From: Clostridiales bacterium
GTDB lineage: Bacteria; Bacillota; Clostridia; Oscillospirales; Ruminococcaceae
Assembly: GCA_012519635.1 (NCBI GenBank)
Contig: JAAYPV010000030.1
Coordinates: forward strand, 1-35,164
Length of the DNA: 35,164 nucleotides
Direction: 5' to 3'
The notes under the pieces were generated by a model that ran no database searches, had not been told where the DNA came from, and worked only from the letters and a program-made list of their open reading frames with translations. Numbering within the stretch: the stretch's first letter is position 1; every line of letters starts with the position of its first letter. The position numbers and the translations under genes were made by a program. Shown in pieces: positions 23,892 through 31,726 of this stretch.

Positions 23892-23921
23892 CTTTAATAC
23901 TTTAAACTTTAATACTTTAAA
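23892..23921. repeat. 15-bp perfect tandem repeat at the aro leader 5' end
   Basis: CTTTAATACTTTAAA occurs twice head to tail (23892-23906, 23907-23921), followed by a partial third copy. It spans from just after the predicted transcription start to about 10 nt before the leader-peptide ribosome site. Confidence 0.85.
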
Positions 23922-23931
23922 GACTAAAATC

Positions 23932-23960
23932 AGTATAATATATTTTTTTGCAATAATCAA
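23932..23960 (-). promoter_or_regulatory. sigma-A-like promoter of the aro operon
   Basis: On the minus strand TTGATT (23955-23960) and TATACT (23932-23937) are separated by 17 bp, placing transcription initiation near 23925. That gives about 55 nt before the leader peptide and about 315 nt before aroF. Confidence 0.6.
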
Positions 23961-24142
23961 GAAGTTTCTGTTAATATTCTGTGAATATATTATGAACAAA
24001 ACGCCGTTAGAGTTTAATAATCGGAAAATGTTGAATGATAAGTTATATTGAAACATTTTTTTAATCAAAAATCTCTAGTAATTATGCAAAAAAGATGGTA
24101 TAATAATTTAGTTATATATATTATATAGGTAAGGAGAGTCAT

Positions 24143-25408
24143 ATGTCAATACTATATTCAAGAGAACAAATTTCTGATGGTATCGGCTTTACAAGCATAA
24201 TCGATTCAAAATTTAAAACTAATACTATTAATTTAAAGTTTTTTACAGAGTTAAGAGAAGACGCTGCACCATTAAATGCAGTAACTGCTGGAATTTTAGG
24301 CTCATCAAACAGCAAATATAAAAATTTGACTGAGCTTACAGCGCGACTTAATGCACTATATGGTACAGATATAGGAGTAAATGTAACAAAACGCGGAGAT
24401 ATTCAGGTAATGACCATATCAATAAGCTCAATTGATAATGATTATACTTTAAATGGTGAAGATTTAACTAGTGAAGTATTAAGCATATTTCTTGATTGCT
24501 TGTTTTCTCCATATATAGAAAATGGGGGCTTTGGACAGGAAATATTTAATTTCAGAAAAAAGGATTTACTTGATTCTATTGATTCAGAAATAAATAACAA
24601 GAGAAGCTATGCTATCTTACAGGCACAAAAGCATATTTTTGAGGGTGAGCCAAGTGCAAATTCATCATATGGAACAAGAACAATAGCTGAAAAAATTACA
24701 CCTTTTATGGCATATGAAGCATATAAAGAAATGATTAAAACAGCATATATTGAGGTATATTATGTTGGAGCAAAGGATAATCCTGTAATTAAAGAAAGGT
24801 TTACAGAGGCATTTTTAAAATTATACAGAAAGCCACATAATATCGCACTTAATAATATTAGTCCCATAAAAAATGAAGTAAAAAATGTAAAAGATAAATT
24901 GGATGTAAGCCAGTCTAAAATGGTTATGGCATTTAAAACAAACCATACTGATTTATATGCTATAAAGCTTATGAGTACAATATTAGGAGAAACTCCTTTT
25001 TCTAAGCTGTTTGCTAATGTGAGAGAAAAGCTAAGCCTTTGCTATTATTGTGCAAGTGGTTTTAATGAAAGCAAAGGTACTCTTATGGTTGACAGTGGTG
25101 TAGAAAATGTTAATGTAGATAAAGCACGGGTTGAAATAATAAATCAACTTGAGGACATAAAAAAAAGTAACTTTACTGATGAGGAAATGAACAATTCTGT
25201 TTTAAGCATTATAAATTCACTCAAAGGTGTCAATGACACTCCTACATCTCTTGTAAATTGGTACTTCAGTAGATATTGCAGAGGAGAGATTATCAGTCCT
25301 GATGAAGAAATTAACAGAATAAAAGCTGTAACAAGGGAACAAATAATTGAGGTTGCAAAATCCTTCAAGCTTGATACTATATATGTTATGACAGGGGAGG
25401 AAGAGTAA
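24143..25408 (+). CDS. yfmF: M16-like peptidase homologue YfmF (EF-P 5-aminopentanol modification-associated type)
   Basis: 421 aa with the two-lobed M16 fold pattern (TELREDAAPLNAVTAGILG ... SKLFANVREKLSLCYYCASG). It lacks the zinc motif HxxEH, as is usual for the inactive member of such pairs. In B. subtilis the paired genes (ymfF/ymfH) are needed for the 5-aminopentanol modification of elongation factor P. Start ATG follows AAGGAGAG. A TATAAT at 24099-24104 probably marks its promoter, with only a weak -35. The stop overlaps the start of the partner gene (TAATG), so the two should be made in equal amounts. Confidence 0.85.
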   Translation: MSILYSREQISDGIGFTSIIDSKFKTNTINLKFFTELREDAAPLNAVTAGILGSSNSKYKNLTELTARLNALYGTDIGVNVTKRGDIQVMTISISSIDNDYTLNGEDLTSEVLSIFLDCLFSPYIENGGFGQEIFNFRKKDLLDSIDSEINNKRSYAILQAQKHIFEGEPSANSSYGTRTIAEKITPFMAYEAYKEMIKTAYIEVYYVGAKDNPVIKERFTEAFLKLYRKPHNIALNNISPIKNEVKNVKDKLDVSQSKMVMAFKTNHTDLYAIKLMSTILGETPFSKLFANVREKLSLCYYCASGFNESKGTLMVDSGVENVNVDKARVEIINQLEDIKKSNFTDEEMNNSVLSIINSLKGVNDTPTSLVNWYFSRYCRGEIISPDEEINRIKAVTREQIIEVAKSFKLDTIYVMTGEEE

Positions 25409-26679
25409 TGGAAAAGAAAATCATTGCCTGTGATAAAACAAATGATAAATACACACATATAAAACATTCAAGTGGACTTAATATACTCGTATGGGAAATG
25501 GATGGATTTAGTACTACTGAAGCATTATTTGGAACGAAATATGGCTCAATAAATACAAGATTTAAAACAAACAAAGATAAAGATTATACTGTTGTGCCTG
25601 AGGGTATAGCACATTTTCTTGAACATAAGCTTTTTGAAAATGAGGATACAGATGTATTTGAGTTATTTGCTAAAACAGGTGCTTCTGCAAATGCCTATAC
25701 TAGCTTTGATAAAACTTGTTATTTATTCAGCTGTTCTGATAATTATAAGGAATCACTTGAAATACTTTTGAATTTTGTTCAATCGCCATACTTTACAAAA
25801 GAAAGCGTTGATAAGGAGCAGGGAATTATTGGACAAGAAATCCGTATGTGTGATGACAATCCGTCATGGAGAGTATTTTTTAACATGCTTAATGGATTAT
25901 ATAAAAGTCACCCTGTAAAAATTGATATTGCAGGAACTATTGAAAGTATAGCTAAAATAGATGCCGATTTATTATATAAATGCTATAATACATTCTATAA
26001 TCTTAATAACATGGTTTTAGTTGTTGCGGGTAATGTAAAAGCAGATGAGGTTATAGATATTGCAGACAAATGTCTAAAGCCTAGTGAAGATATTGAATTG
26101 GAAACTGTTTTTCTTGATGAACCTGATGAAGTTGTAAAAAGTGAAATTGTTGATAATTTACCTGTTGGGACTCCAATGTTTAATATTGGTTTTAAAGTAA
26201 AACCCAGAAGTGCTTATGAAAATTTAAAATTAGAAATGGAATTACATGTAGCAATGAATGTCTTATCAGATGCCGCATCACCGCTTTATAAAAGATTGAC
26301 AGATGAAGGACTTATAAATTCTACTTTTTCTACTGAAATTTTCAATGGTGATGGGTTCTTTACAGTAATCTTTGCAGGGGAGTCTAATCAACCTCGTAAG
26401 GTTTTAACCGAAATTATTAGAGAAATTGAAAATGTAAAAGTTAATGGTCTTGACAGAGAACATTATGAGAGTATCAAGAAATCAACCTATGGTCAGGTTA
26501 TAAGAGAATTTAATAATGTTGAGGCTGTTGCAAGCACACTTATTAATTCATATTTTGCAGGGGTAAATCCATTTGATACTGTAAAAGTTTTATCTGAAAT
26601 GACATATGAGGATGTTCAAAAAAGTTTTTGTGAAAACATTGATACTGAAAAGGTTACACTTTCAATAGTAGAGAGTTAA
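25408..26679 (+). CDS. yfmH: M16 metallopeptidase YfmH (EF-P 5-aminopentanol modification-associated type)
   Basis: 423 aa. The inverted zinc motif HFLEH (in GIAHFLEHKLFEN) and the downstream Glu of EQGIIGQEIRM form the catalytic site of a pitrilysin-type M16B peptidase. It forms a pair with the upstream homologue lacking the motif, resembling active/inactive heterodimers. The C-terminal lobe carries the usual SPLYKRLTDEGLINS. It is cytoplasmic (no signal peptide). The modification function is by family analogy; efp itself is not in the window. Confidence 0.87.
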   Translation: MEKKIIACDKTNDKYTHIKHSSGLNILVWEMDGFSTTEALFGTKYGSINTRFKTNKDKDYTVVPEGIAHFLEHKLFENEDTDVFELFAKTGASANAYTSFDKTCYLFSCSDNYKESLEILLNFVQSPYFTKESVDKEQGIIGQEIRMCDDNPSWRVFFNMLNGLYKSHPVKIDIAGTIESIAKIDADLLYKCYNTFYNLNNMVLVVAGNVKADEVIDIADKCLKPSEDIELETVFLDEPDEVVKSEIVDNLPVGTPMFNIGFKVKPRSAYENLKLEMELHVAMNVLSDAASPLYKRLTDEGLINSTFSTEIFNGDGFFTVIFAGESNQPRKVLTEIIREIENVKVNGLDREHYESIKKSTYGQVIREFNNVEAVASTLINSYFAGVNPFDTVKVLSEMTYEDVQKSFCENIDTEKVTLSIVES

Positions 26680-26702
26680 GAGTTTTAAATAGGAGGTATA
26701 TG

Positions 26703-27836
26703 ATGACAGAACTAAATAATTTGGATTATAATCAGATAGTCTTTCCTAAGCTTGGTATAGATATTACAATTAATAGTGATGCGTTCACAATCTTTGGATT
26801 AACCGTAAAGTGGTATGGTATAATTATTGCCTTTGGTATTGTTTTGGCAATGCTTTATGGTTTTTCACAGATGAAAAAATTCGGATTGGATGCTGATAGA
26901 GCAATTGATTGTATTTTTGCAGGTATGATAGGTGGAATTATAGGTGCAAGACTATATTTTGTAATAATTGAATGGGAAAATTATAAGGGTGATTTTAAAA
27001 GTATTTTTAATATAAGAAATGGTGGTCTTGCAATATATGGCGGAATAATAGGAGCTGTACTTGCTGCTGCTCTTGTTGCTAAATGGAGAAAGGTAAAGCT
27101 TTTACCTTTGCTTGATATTGCAGGAATGGGCTTTTTGATTGGACAAGGCATTGGAAGATGGGGTAATTTTACTAACCATGAGGCGTTTGGATATAATACA
27201 GATTCAATATTCGGTATGTCCAGTGGAAAAATCCAAGAACAGATTTACTATATGACAGCTTCTTTAAATCCTACTGATACATCAAAAAACGCAGAATTAG
27301 TTGCAAGTTTACCAGTGCATCCATGCTTTTTATATGAGTCAGTTTGGTGCTTACTTGGATTTGCTTTATTTGCATGGTTTTCAAAGCGCAGAAAATATGA
27401 TGGTCAGCTATTTCTGATGTATGCAGGCTGGTATGGCTTAGGAAGATTTTTTATTGAGGGCCTAAGGACAGATAGTCTTATGGTGGGTAATTTAAGGGTA
27501 TCGCAGGTTTTAGCAGCTATTTGTGTAATCACATCAGCCATACTTTTAATTGTTATAGGTCAAAAGGTAAAAAGTATGGGAGAAGAGTATGTTCTTTACT
27601 GCAATACAGAGGAGTCAAAGCAGCTTCTGGCAGAAGCAGAGGAAAGAATGAAAAAATCAAAAACGAATAAATCTGAGGATAAAACAGATATAGAAGACAG
27701 TGAAGTATCAGATGAAGCTGAAAAAAATGATGATAATAATGACTCTGACGATGAAGATTCAGATGAGTTTAGTGAAGAAAATAATAATGATTTAAATGAA
27801 GATAATATAAATTTGGAGGATAAGAATAATGGCTAA
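26703..27836 (+). CDS. lgt: prolipoprotein diacylglyceryl transferase with long acidic tail
   Basis: 377 aa. Lgt transfers diacylglycerol from phosphatidylglycerol to the lipobox Cys of prolipoproteins at the outer face of the membrane. The signature GRWGNFTNHEAFG, the GGLAIYGGIIGAVLA helix and the late GWYGLGRFFIEGLRTDS are intact, across about seven membrane helices. After the last helix there is an added hydrophilic tail of about 85 residues, extremely rich in Asp, Glu and Asn, which is not part of the core enzyme. Two adjacent ATGs exist at 26700 and 26703; AGGAGG at 26691-26696 spaces better (6 nt) to the second. The 3' end overlaps folD by 8 nt. Confidence 0.94.
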   Translation: MTELNNLDYNQIVFPKLGIDITINSDAFTIFGLTVKWYGIIIAFGIVLAMLYGFSQMKKFGLDADRAIDCIFAGMIGGIIGARLYFVIIEWENYKGDFKSIFNIRNGGLAIYGGIIGAVLAAALVAKWRKVKLLPLLDIAGMGFLIGQGIGRWGNFTNHEAFGYNTDSIFGMSSGKIQEQIYYMTASLNPTDTSKNAELVASLPVHPCFLYESVWCLLGFALFAWFSKRRKYDGQLFLMYAGWYGLGRFFIEGLRTDSLMVGNLRVSQVLAAICVITSAILLIVIGQKVKSMGEEYVLYCNTEESKQLLAEAEERMKKSKTNKSEDKTDIEDSEVSDEAEKNDDNNDSDDEDSDEFSEENNNDLNEDNINLEDKNNG

Positions 27837-28683
27837 TTTAATAGATGGAAAAGCTGTTTCTGCAAAGGTTAAAGCAGAAGTTCGTGATGAGGCGGCAAAA
27901 TTAAAGGAACAGGGAATTAGTATTGGACTTGCAGTTGTAATTGTAGGCAATAATCCAGCATCCCGAGTATATGTAAATTCTAAAAAGAAAGCATGTGAAG
28001 AAGTTGGATTTAATTCTTATGAATATGCATTAGACGAAAATATTACTCAGCAAGAGCTTTTAGATTTAATTGATGTACTTAATAATGATGACAAGGTTAA
28101 TGGTATATTGGTTCAACTACCTTTACCAAAGCATATTGATGAAAATGCAATTATAAACGCAATTTCTCCTGATAAAGATGTTGATGCATTTCATCCGTAC
28201 AATGTTGGTAAAATTATGATAGGTGAATTTTCTTTCCTTCCATGCACACCTGCTGGTGTTATGGAGCTTATAGATAGCACTGGTGTTAATATTTCAGGTA
28301 AGTCAGCTGTTGTAATTGGTAGAAGTAATATTGTAGGAAAACCAATGTCTATGTTATTATTACACAGAAATGCAACTGTCACAATTTGTCATTCCAGAAC
28401 AACTAATCTTTTAGAGATATGCAATGCGGCTGATATTATAGTTGCAGCAGTTGGAAAAGCTAATTTTGTAACAGGTGATATGGTAAAAGAGGGAGCAATT
28501 GTTATTGATGTAGGAATAAATAGGCTTGAGAACGGAAAGTTATGTGGAGATGTTGACTTTGAGGCAGTTTCAAAGAAAGCAGGATACATAACACCAGTAC
28601 CAGGTGGGGTTGGTCCTATGACAATTGCAATGCTTATGAAAAATACTTTGACTGCTGCAAAGCTTAAAGCAAACATTAAATAA
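27829..28683 (+). CDS. folD: bifunctional methylenetetrahydrofolate dehydrogenase / cyclohydrolase
   Basis: 284 aa, full length. Interconverts 5,10-methylene-, methenyl- and 10-formyl-THF. Motifs: YVNSKKKACEEVGF with the catalytic Tyr and Lys, GILVQLPLPKHIDE, PCTPAGVMELI, the nucleotide site VIGRSNIVGKPMSMLL, and the C-terminal PVPGGVGPMTIAMLMKNT. A GGAGG lies in the lgt tail before the ATG, and the genes overlap by 8 nt, so translation is coupled. It is the last gene of the yfmF-yfmH-lgt-folD run. Confidence 0.96.
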   Translation: MANLIDGKAVSAKVKAEVRDEAAKLKEQGISIGLAVVIVGNNPASRVYVNSKKKACEEVGFNSYEYALDENITQQELLDLIDVLNNDDKVNGILVQLPLPKHIDENAIINAISPDKDVDAFHPYNVGKIMIGEFSFLPCTPAGVMELIDSTGVNISGKSAVVIGRSNIVGKPMSMLLLHRNATVTICHSRTTNLLEICNAADIIVAAVGKANFVTGDMVKEGAIVIDVGINRLENGKLCGDVDFEAVSKKAGYITPVPGGVGPMTIAMLMKNTLTAAKLKANIK

Positions 28684-28685
28684 AT

Positions 28686-28706
28686 AACCTTAGTTTATAT
28701 AAGGTT
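28686..28706 (+). terminator. small hairpin after folD
   Basis: AACCTTA pairs with TAAGGTT (7 bp, 7-nt loop) a few bases after the folD stop. The following T-run is weak (TGATATCT). Confidence 0.4.
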
Positions 28707-28748
28707 TGATATCTATAAGAAAGCTTGAACAATTAAAGGTTATCTAAA

Positions 28749-28788
28749 ACAAATAAGGCATATGCTGCTTGCATATGCCCTAATTTGT
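28749..28788. terminator. 17-bp inverted repeat, possible terminator
   Basis: ACAAATAAGGCATATGC pairs with GCATATGCCCTAATTTGT across a 5-nt loop, with one mismatch and one bulge. It is followed by TTTGTTTTAG when read on the minus strand and by little U-rich sequence on the plus strand. It sits between folD and the decayed region. Confidence 0.5.
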
Positions 28789-28801
28789 CTAAAGGATCTG
28801 A

Positions 28802-29015
28802 TTAAGCAATGAGTATTTATATTATTTAGATGGTTTTGATGCTTGCAAAATTTACACAGAAAGTGGTATAATAGGAAAAATGCTAAATAATTATTCTGAA
28901 TTTGCATTATAACACTACGAAAAGCTACAAGATAGTGGATTAAAAATCTATTAGTTTGGAGGATAAATGGAAAGAAGTATTATTTAGTCAAAGAAAATAT
29001 ATGACTTAATAATGT
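28802..29015 (+). pseudogene. decayed gene remnant 1 (unknown family)
   Basis: One frame reads as protein-like text (EYLYYLDGFDACKIYTESGI ... GKMLNNYSEFAL, then HYEKLQDSGLKIY, then FGG, MERSII, SKKIYDLIM) but is broken by TAA at 28910, TAG at 28952, TAA at 28964 and further stops, with no start codon at its beginning. The residue mix (Gly, Trp-free, aromatic and charged alternation) looks like degraded coding DNA rather than random AT-rich sequence. No family is recognised. Confidence 0.45.
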
Positions 29016-29027
29016 GAGAGAATAGAA

Positions 29028-29268
29028 ATGGATATAGTTAGATATATAATTTAAATTATTCTAGGAGTAATAGGGATATATATAGTTATAATGAATTGGT
29101 TCATTTTTTGGTACTCATATGTAAAAAAACAAGAAACTCTTCTACTGCTCCTATTATTATAAAGTCAAATAATTTTTTATTCAATTGAAAAAATAAAAAT
29201 TAATTTGTATTGCATTTGATATCTTTCTAATAATTCTTATGCTGGTTAGCATTTATGATGGACATTGA
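29028..29268 (+). pseudogene. decayed small two-helix membrane protein gene
   Basis: ATG at 29028 gives MDIVRYII then an in-frame TAA (29052), continuing in the same frame as IILGVIGIYIVIMNWFIFWY SYVKKQE-like sequence. A one-base frame change near the run of A residues restores SSTAPII, and a second restores LICIAFDIFLIILMLVSIYDGH. Put together these make a plausible small protein with two hydrophobic helices separated by a short charged and Pro-containing loop. At least one nonsense and two frameshift lesions make it a pseudogene. I cannot name the family. Confidence 0.5.
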
Positions 29269-29361
29269 TTACTATCAATTTGAAAACAGGGAATTCCGCA
29301 TGTTAATTAGTAGTTGATATGAAGTTTTCTAATACATATAAAAAGGTAATAAACTTTTGTC

Positions 29362-29390
29362 TTGACAATCTTAATATAGTGATGCATAAT
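29362..29390 (+). promoter_or_regulatory. sigma-A promoter of the REC-HD-GYP gene
   Basis: A perfect TTGACA (29362-29367) and CATAAT (29385-29390, 5/6) are separated by 17 bp, 66 nt before the start codon. Confidence 0.75.
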
Positions 29391-29456
29391 AAAAATATAA
29401 ATCTACAACATTACTTAATGTATTGCTGGATTAGTTCAGAAAGGTATTATTAAAAT

Positions 29457-30548
29457 ATGGATTATAAAAAACACATATTAGTTGTTGATGATACGGTAAC
29501 AAGTTTAAAAATGATAGAACAAATTCTGAAGGACAAGTATATTGTTACATTAGCATCATCTGGAATGCAGGCAATTCAAATAATTGAAGGTAAAAAACAT
29601 CCTGATTTAATTTTATTAGATATAAAAATGCCAGTAATGGATGGGTTTGAAACATTTAAATGGATTAAGAGAAACAAAAAAACAACTAATATACCTATAA
29701 TAATGATGGCATCAGGTACAAATGATGATTATGAGGCTATTGCGCTGGAGCTTGGTGCAGTAGATTTTATAAGAAAACCTGTTAATAAATCGATAATAAC
29801 AAGAAGAATTCATAATCAGCTTAGAATAGTTGATGAAATGAATAAAATAGATAAGATTATTGCTAATAAAACTAAAGAATTTGAGTGTTTACAAGATATG
29901 GTATCGGTTGGCTTTGCTCAGATTATTGAATCACGAGATGGTACTACTGGTGGACATATTAAGAATACTGCTAAATATTTTGAGATTTTTGTTAACGCAA
30001 TTTCTAAAAAAAATAAATATAAATATATAATGACAGATAAATATATTAAAAATCTTATAAGGGCGGCTCCATTACATGATATAGGTAAAATTGGTATTAA
30101 TGATAATATCTTGCTAAAAGGAGAAAAGCTGAGTGACGAAGAATTCGAGCAGATGAAAAAACATACTATTATTGGTGGGGAAGTCCTTCAGAATGTACTG
30201 CAGGGCATTAAAGATGTTGATTTTATAAAAATTGCAAAGGACATGGCTTTATTTCATCATGAGCGCTGGGATGGTACTGGTTATTCATTAGGGTTAAGTG
30301 GTGAGGATATTCCTTTATGTGCAAGGATATTATCAGTTGTAGATGTGTATGATGCATTGACTGCAAAAAGACCTTATAAAGAACCGTTTAGTCATGATCA
30401 GGCTCTGAAAATAATTTTAGATGGAAGTGGAACATATTTTGACCCATTACTAATAGATATTTTTTTGGAAGTAGAAGATGAGATTTTTAAATGTTATCTT
30501 CAAAGGGAAGAAGGACCTATAATTACATTAAAAGAAATAGATGAATAG
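29457..30548 (+). CDS. response regulator with REC and HD-GYP domains
   Basis: 363 aa. Residues 5-122 form a CheY-like receiver: acidic pair D11-D12, phospho-acceptor D55 (LLDIKMP), and the conserved Lys107 (RKPVN). A linker helix leads to an HD-GYP domain with H167, HD at 207-208 (PLHDIGK), HH at 267-268 (FHHERWDGTGYS) and D297 (VVDVYDA). The metal-binding residues are complete, but the signature GYP reads GYS. It probably couples a phosphorylation signal to c-di-GMP breakdown. No histidine kinase gene is adjacent. The ribosome site is weak (AAAGG, 12 nt upstream). It is a single-gene unit. Confidence 0.9.
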   Translation: MDYKKHILVVDDTVTSLKMIEQILKDKYIVTLASSGMQAIQIIEGKKHPDLILLDIKMPVMDGFETFKWIKRNKKTTNIPIIMMASGTNDDYEAIALELGAVDFIRKPVNKSIITRRIHNQLRIVDEMNKIDKIIANKTKEFECLQDMVSVGFAQIIESRDGTTGGHIKNTAKYFEIFVNAISKKNKYKYIMTDKYIKNLIRAAPLHDIGKIGINDNILLKGEKLSDEEFEQMKKHTIIGGEVLQNVLQGIKDVDFIKIAKDMALFHHERWDGTGYSLGLSGEDIPLCARILSVVDVYDALTAKRPYKEPFSHDQALKIILDGSGTYFDPLLIDIFLEVEDEIFKCYLQREEGPIITLKEIDE

Positions 30549-30551
30549 AAA

Positions 30552-30620
30552 TTAAAGGGTAGAAATTGATAAATGTTGTTTTTAAATTATCATTTTCTAT
30601 CCTTTAAAATATATTTTTTC
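30552..30620 (+). terminator. terminator after the REC-HD-GYP gene
   Basis: A stem of about 20 bp (30552-30572 with 30587-30607; one G-U pair, one mismatch) starts 4 nt after the stop codon and is followed by AATATATTTTTTC. Confidence 0.85.
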
Positions 30621-30675
30621 GAAATTATTTCCTAATATATTCATATTTTATATATAATATACTAAGAAATCACTA

Positions 30676-30704
30676 TTGAAATAGATTTTTTTATGTGATA
30701 TAAT
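30676..30704 (+). promoter_or_regulatory. sigma-A promoter of the moxR operon
   Basis: TTGAAA (30676-30681) and a perfect TATAAT (30699-30704) are separated by 17 bp, 64 nt before the moxR start. Confidence 0.7.
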
Positions 30705-30768
30705 TCTAAATACATAGATTTTTTTGAATATACATATATCTTGATATAAAATTACTTGGAGAGAGAAT

Positions 30769-31707
30769 ATGACTGATAAAATACAACTGCTTATTGACAG
30801 TGTTAGCAAAGTAATAGTAGGTAAGGAAAATGTTATAAAATATACAATTTGTTCGTTATTATGCGAAGGACATATTTTAATAGAAGATGTACCTGGAGTT
30901 GGGAAAACACAACTTGTTGCTGCATTGGCAAAATCAGTTGACGGAAAATTTAATCGAATCCAGTTAACACCTGATATTATGCCTTCTGATATTTTAGGCT
31001 TTTCAATTGTTAACCCTAAAACATATGAACTGGAGTATCGTGATGGTGCAGCAATTTGTAATTTTTTGCTTGCAGATGAAATAAACAGAGCATCACCGAA
31101 GGTTCAATCAAGCTTATTAGAGGTAATGGAAGAGCATCAGATAAGCATGGATGGTGTAACCCATGAGTTACCGAAACCATTTATGGTATTGGCAACACAA
31201 AATCCTGTGGAAACCTATGGAACATATTATTTACCTGAAGCACAGATGGACAGGTTTTTCATGAAAATAAGTATGGGGTATCCTAGTAAAAGTGAAGAGA
31301 TGATTATATTAGACAGGACTGAAAAATATAATCCTATAAAAAATATCACTGAACCTGTAATTCATTTGGAAGATGTTATAAGCTTGCAAAAAGAAGTGAA
31401 GAAAGTTAATGTGAGTCAACAGGTTAAAAAGTACATTTTAGATATAGTTTTTGCAACAAGAAATGATGAGAATATAACACTTGGGGTAAGTCCCAGAGGA
31501 AGTATCTGCTTATACAAGGCTTCAAAGTCTTATGCATATATAAACGGTAGGGACTATGTAACTCCTGATGATGTTAAGAACATGGTCTATTGTGTTCTTT
31601 CACATAGAATTATATTATCTCCAAAAGGCAAAACAAAGTATGAAAATACGATTAATTATCTGAAAGAAGTACTTGCAAGGGTAGAAGTACCTATGAGTAG
31701 GGTTTAG
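30769..31707 (+). CDS. MoxR-family AAA+ ATPase
   Basis: 312 aa. Walker A EDVPGVGKTQL (around 39-49), Walker B FLLADEINRASP (D103, E104), sensor 1 in VLATQNPVETYGTYYLPEAQMDRF, and the C-terminal lid with VSPRGS. MoxR ATPases act as chaperones that help assemble or activate partner complexes, usually with DUF58 and VWA proteins encoded next to them. It is the first gene of a three-gene operon (moxR, DUF58, transglutaminase) with short gaps. The ribosome site GGAGAGAG precedes the ATG. Length is typical. Confidence 0.93.
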   Translation: MTDKIQLLIDSVSKVIVGKENVIKYTICSLLCEGHILIEDVPGVGKTQLVAALAKSVDGKFNRIQLTPDIMPSDILGFSIVNPKTYELEYRDGAAICNFLLADEINRASPKVQSSLLEVMEEHQISMDGVTHELPKPFMVLATQNPVETYGTYYLPEAQMDRFFMKISMGYPSKSEEMIILDRTEKYNPIKNITEPVIHLEDVISLQKEVKKVNVSQQVKKYILDIVFATRNDENITLGVSPRGSICLYKASKSYAYINGRDYVTPDDVKNMVYCVLSHRIILSPKGKTKYENTINYLKEVLARVEVPMSRV

Positions 31708-31726
31708 ATTTGGGGATTAATTTATT

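Noticed and set aside
23604-23960. T-box riboswitch upstream of aroF
   Set aside because: I found no T-box core (TGGNACCGCG-like) sequence or specifier-loop arrangement. The structure fits a translated leader instead.
23763-24068. 101-codon minus-strand ORF from the track
   Set aside because: Its first 66 codons cover the promoter, the predicted transcription start and the tandem repeat, with no ribosome site. Only the last 35 codons have one, and these form the leader peptide.
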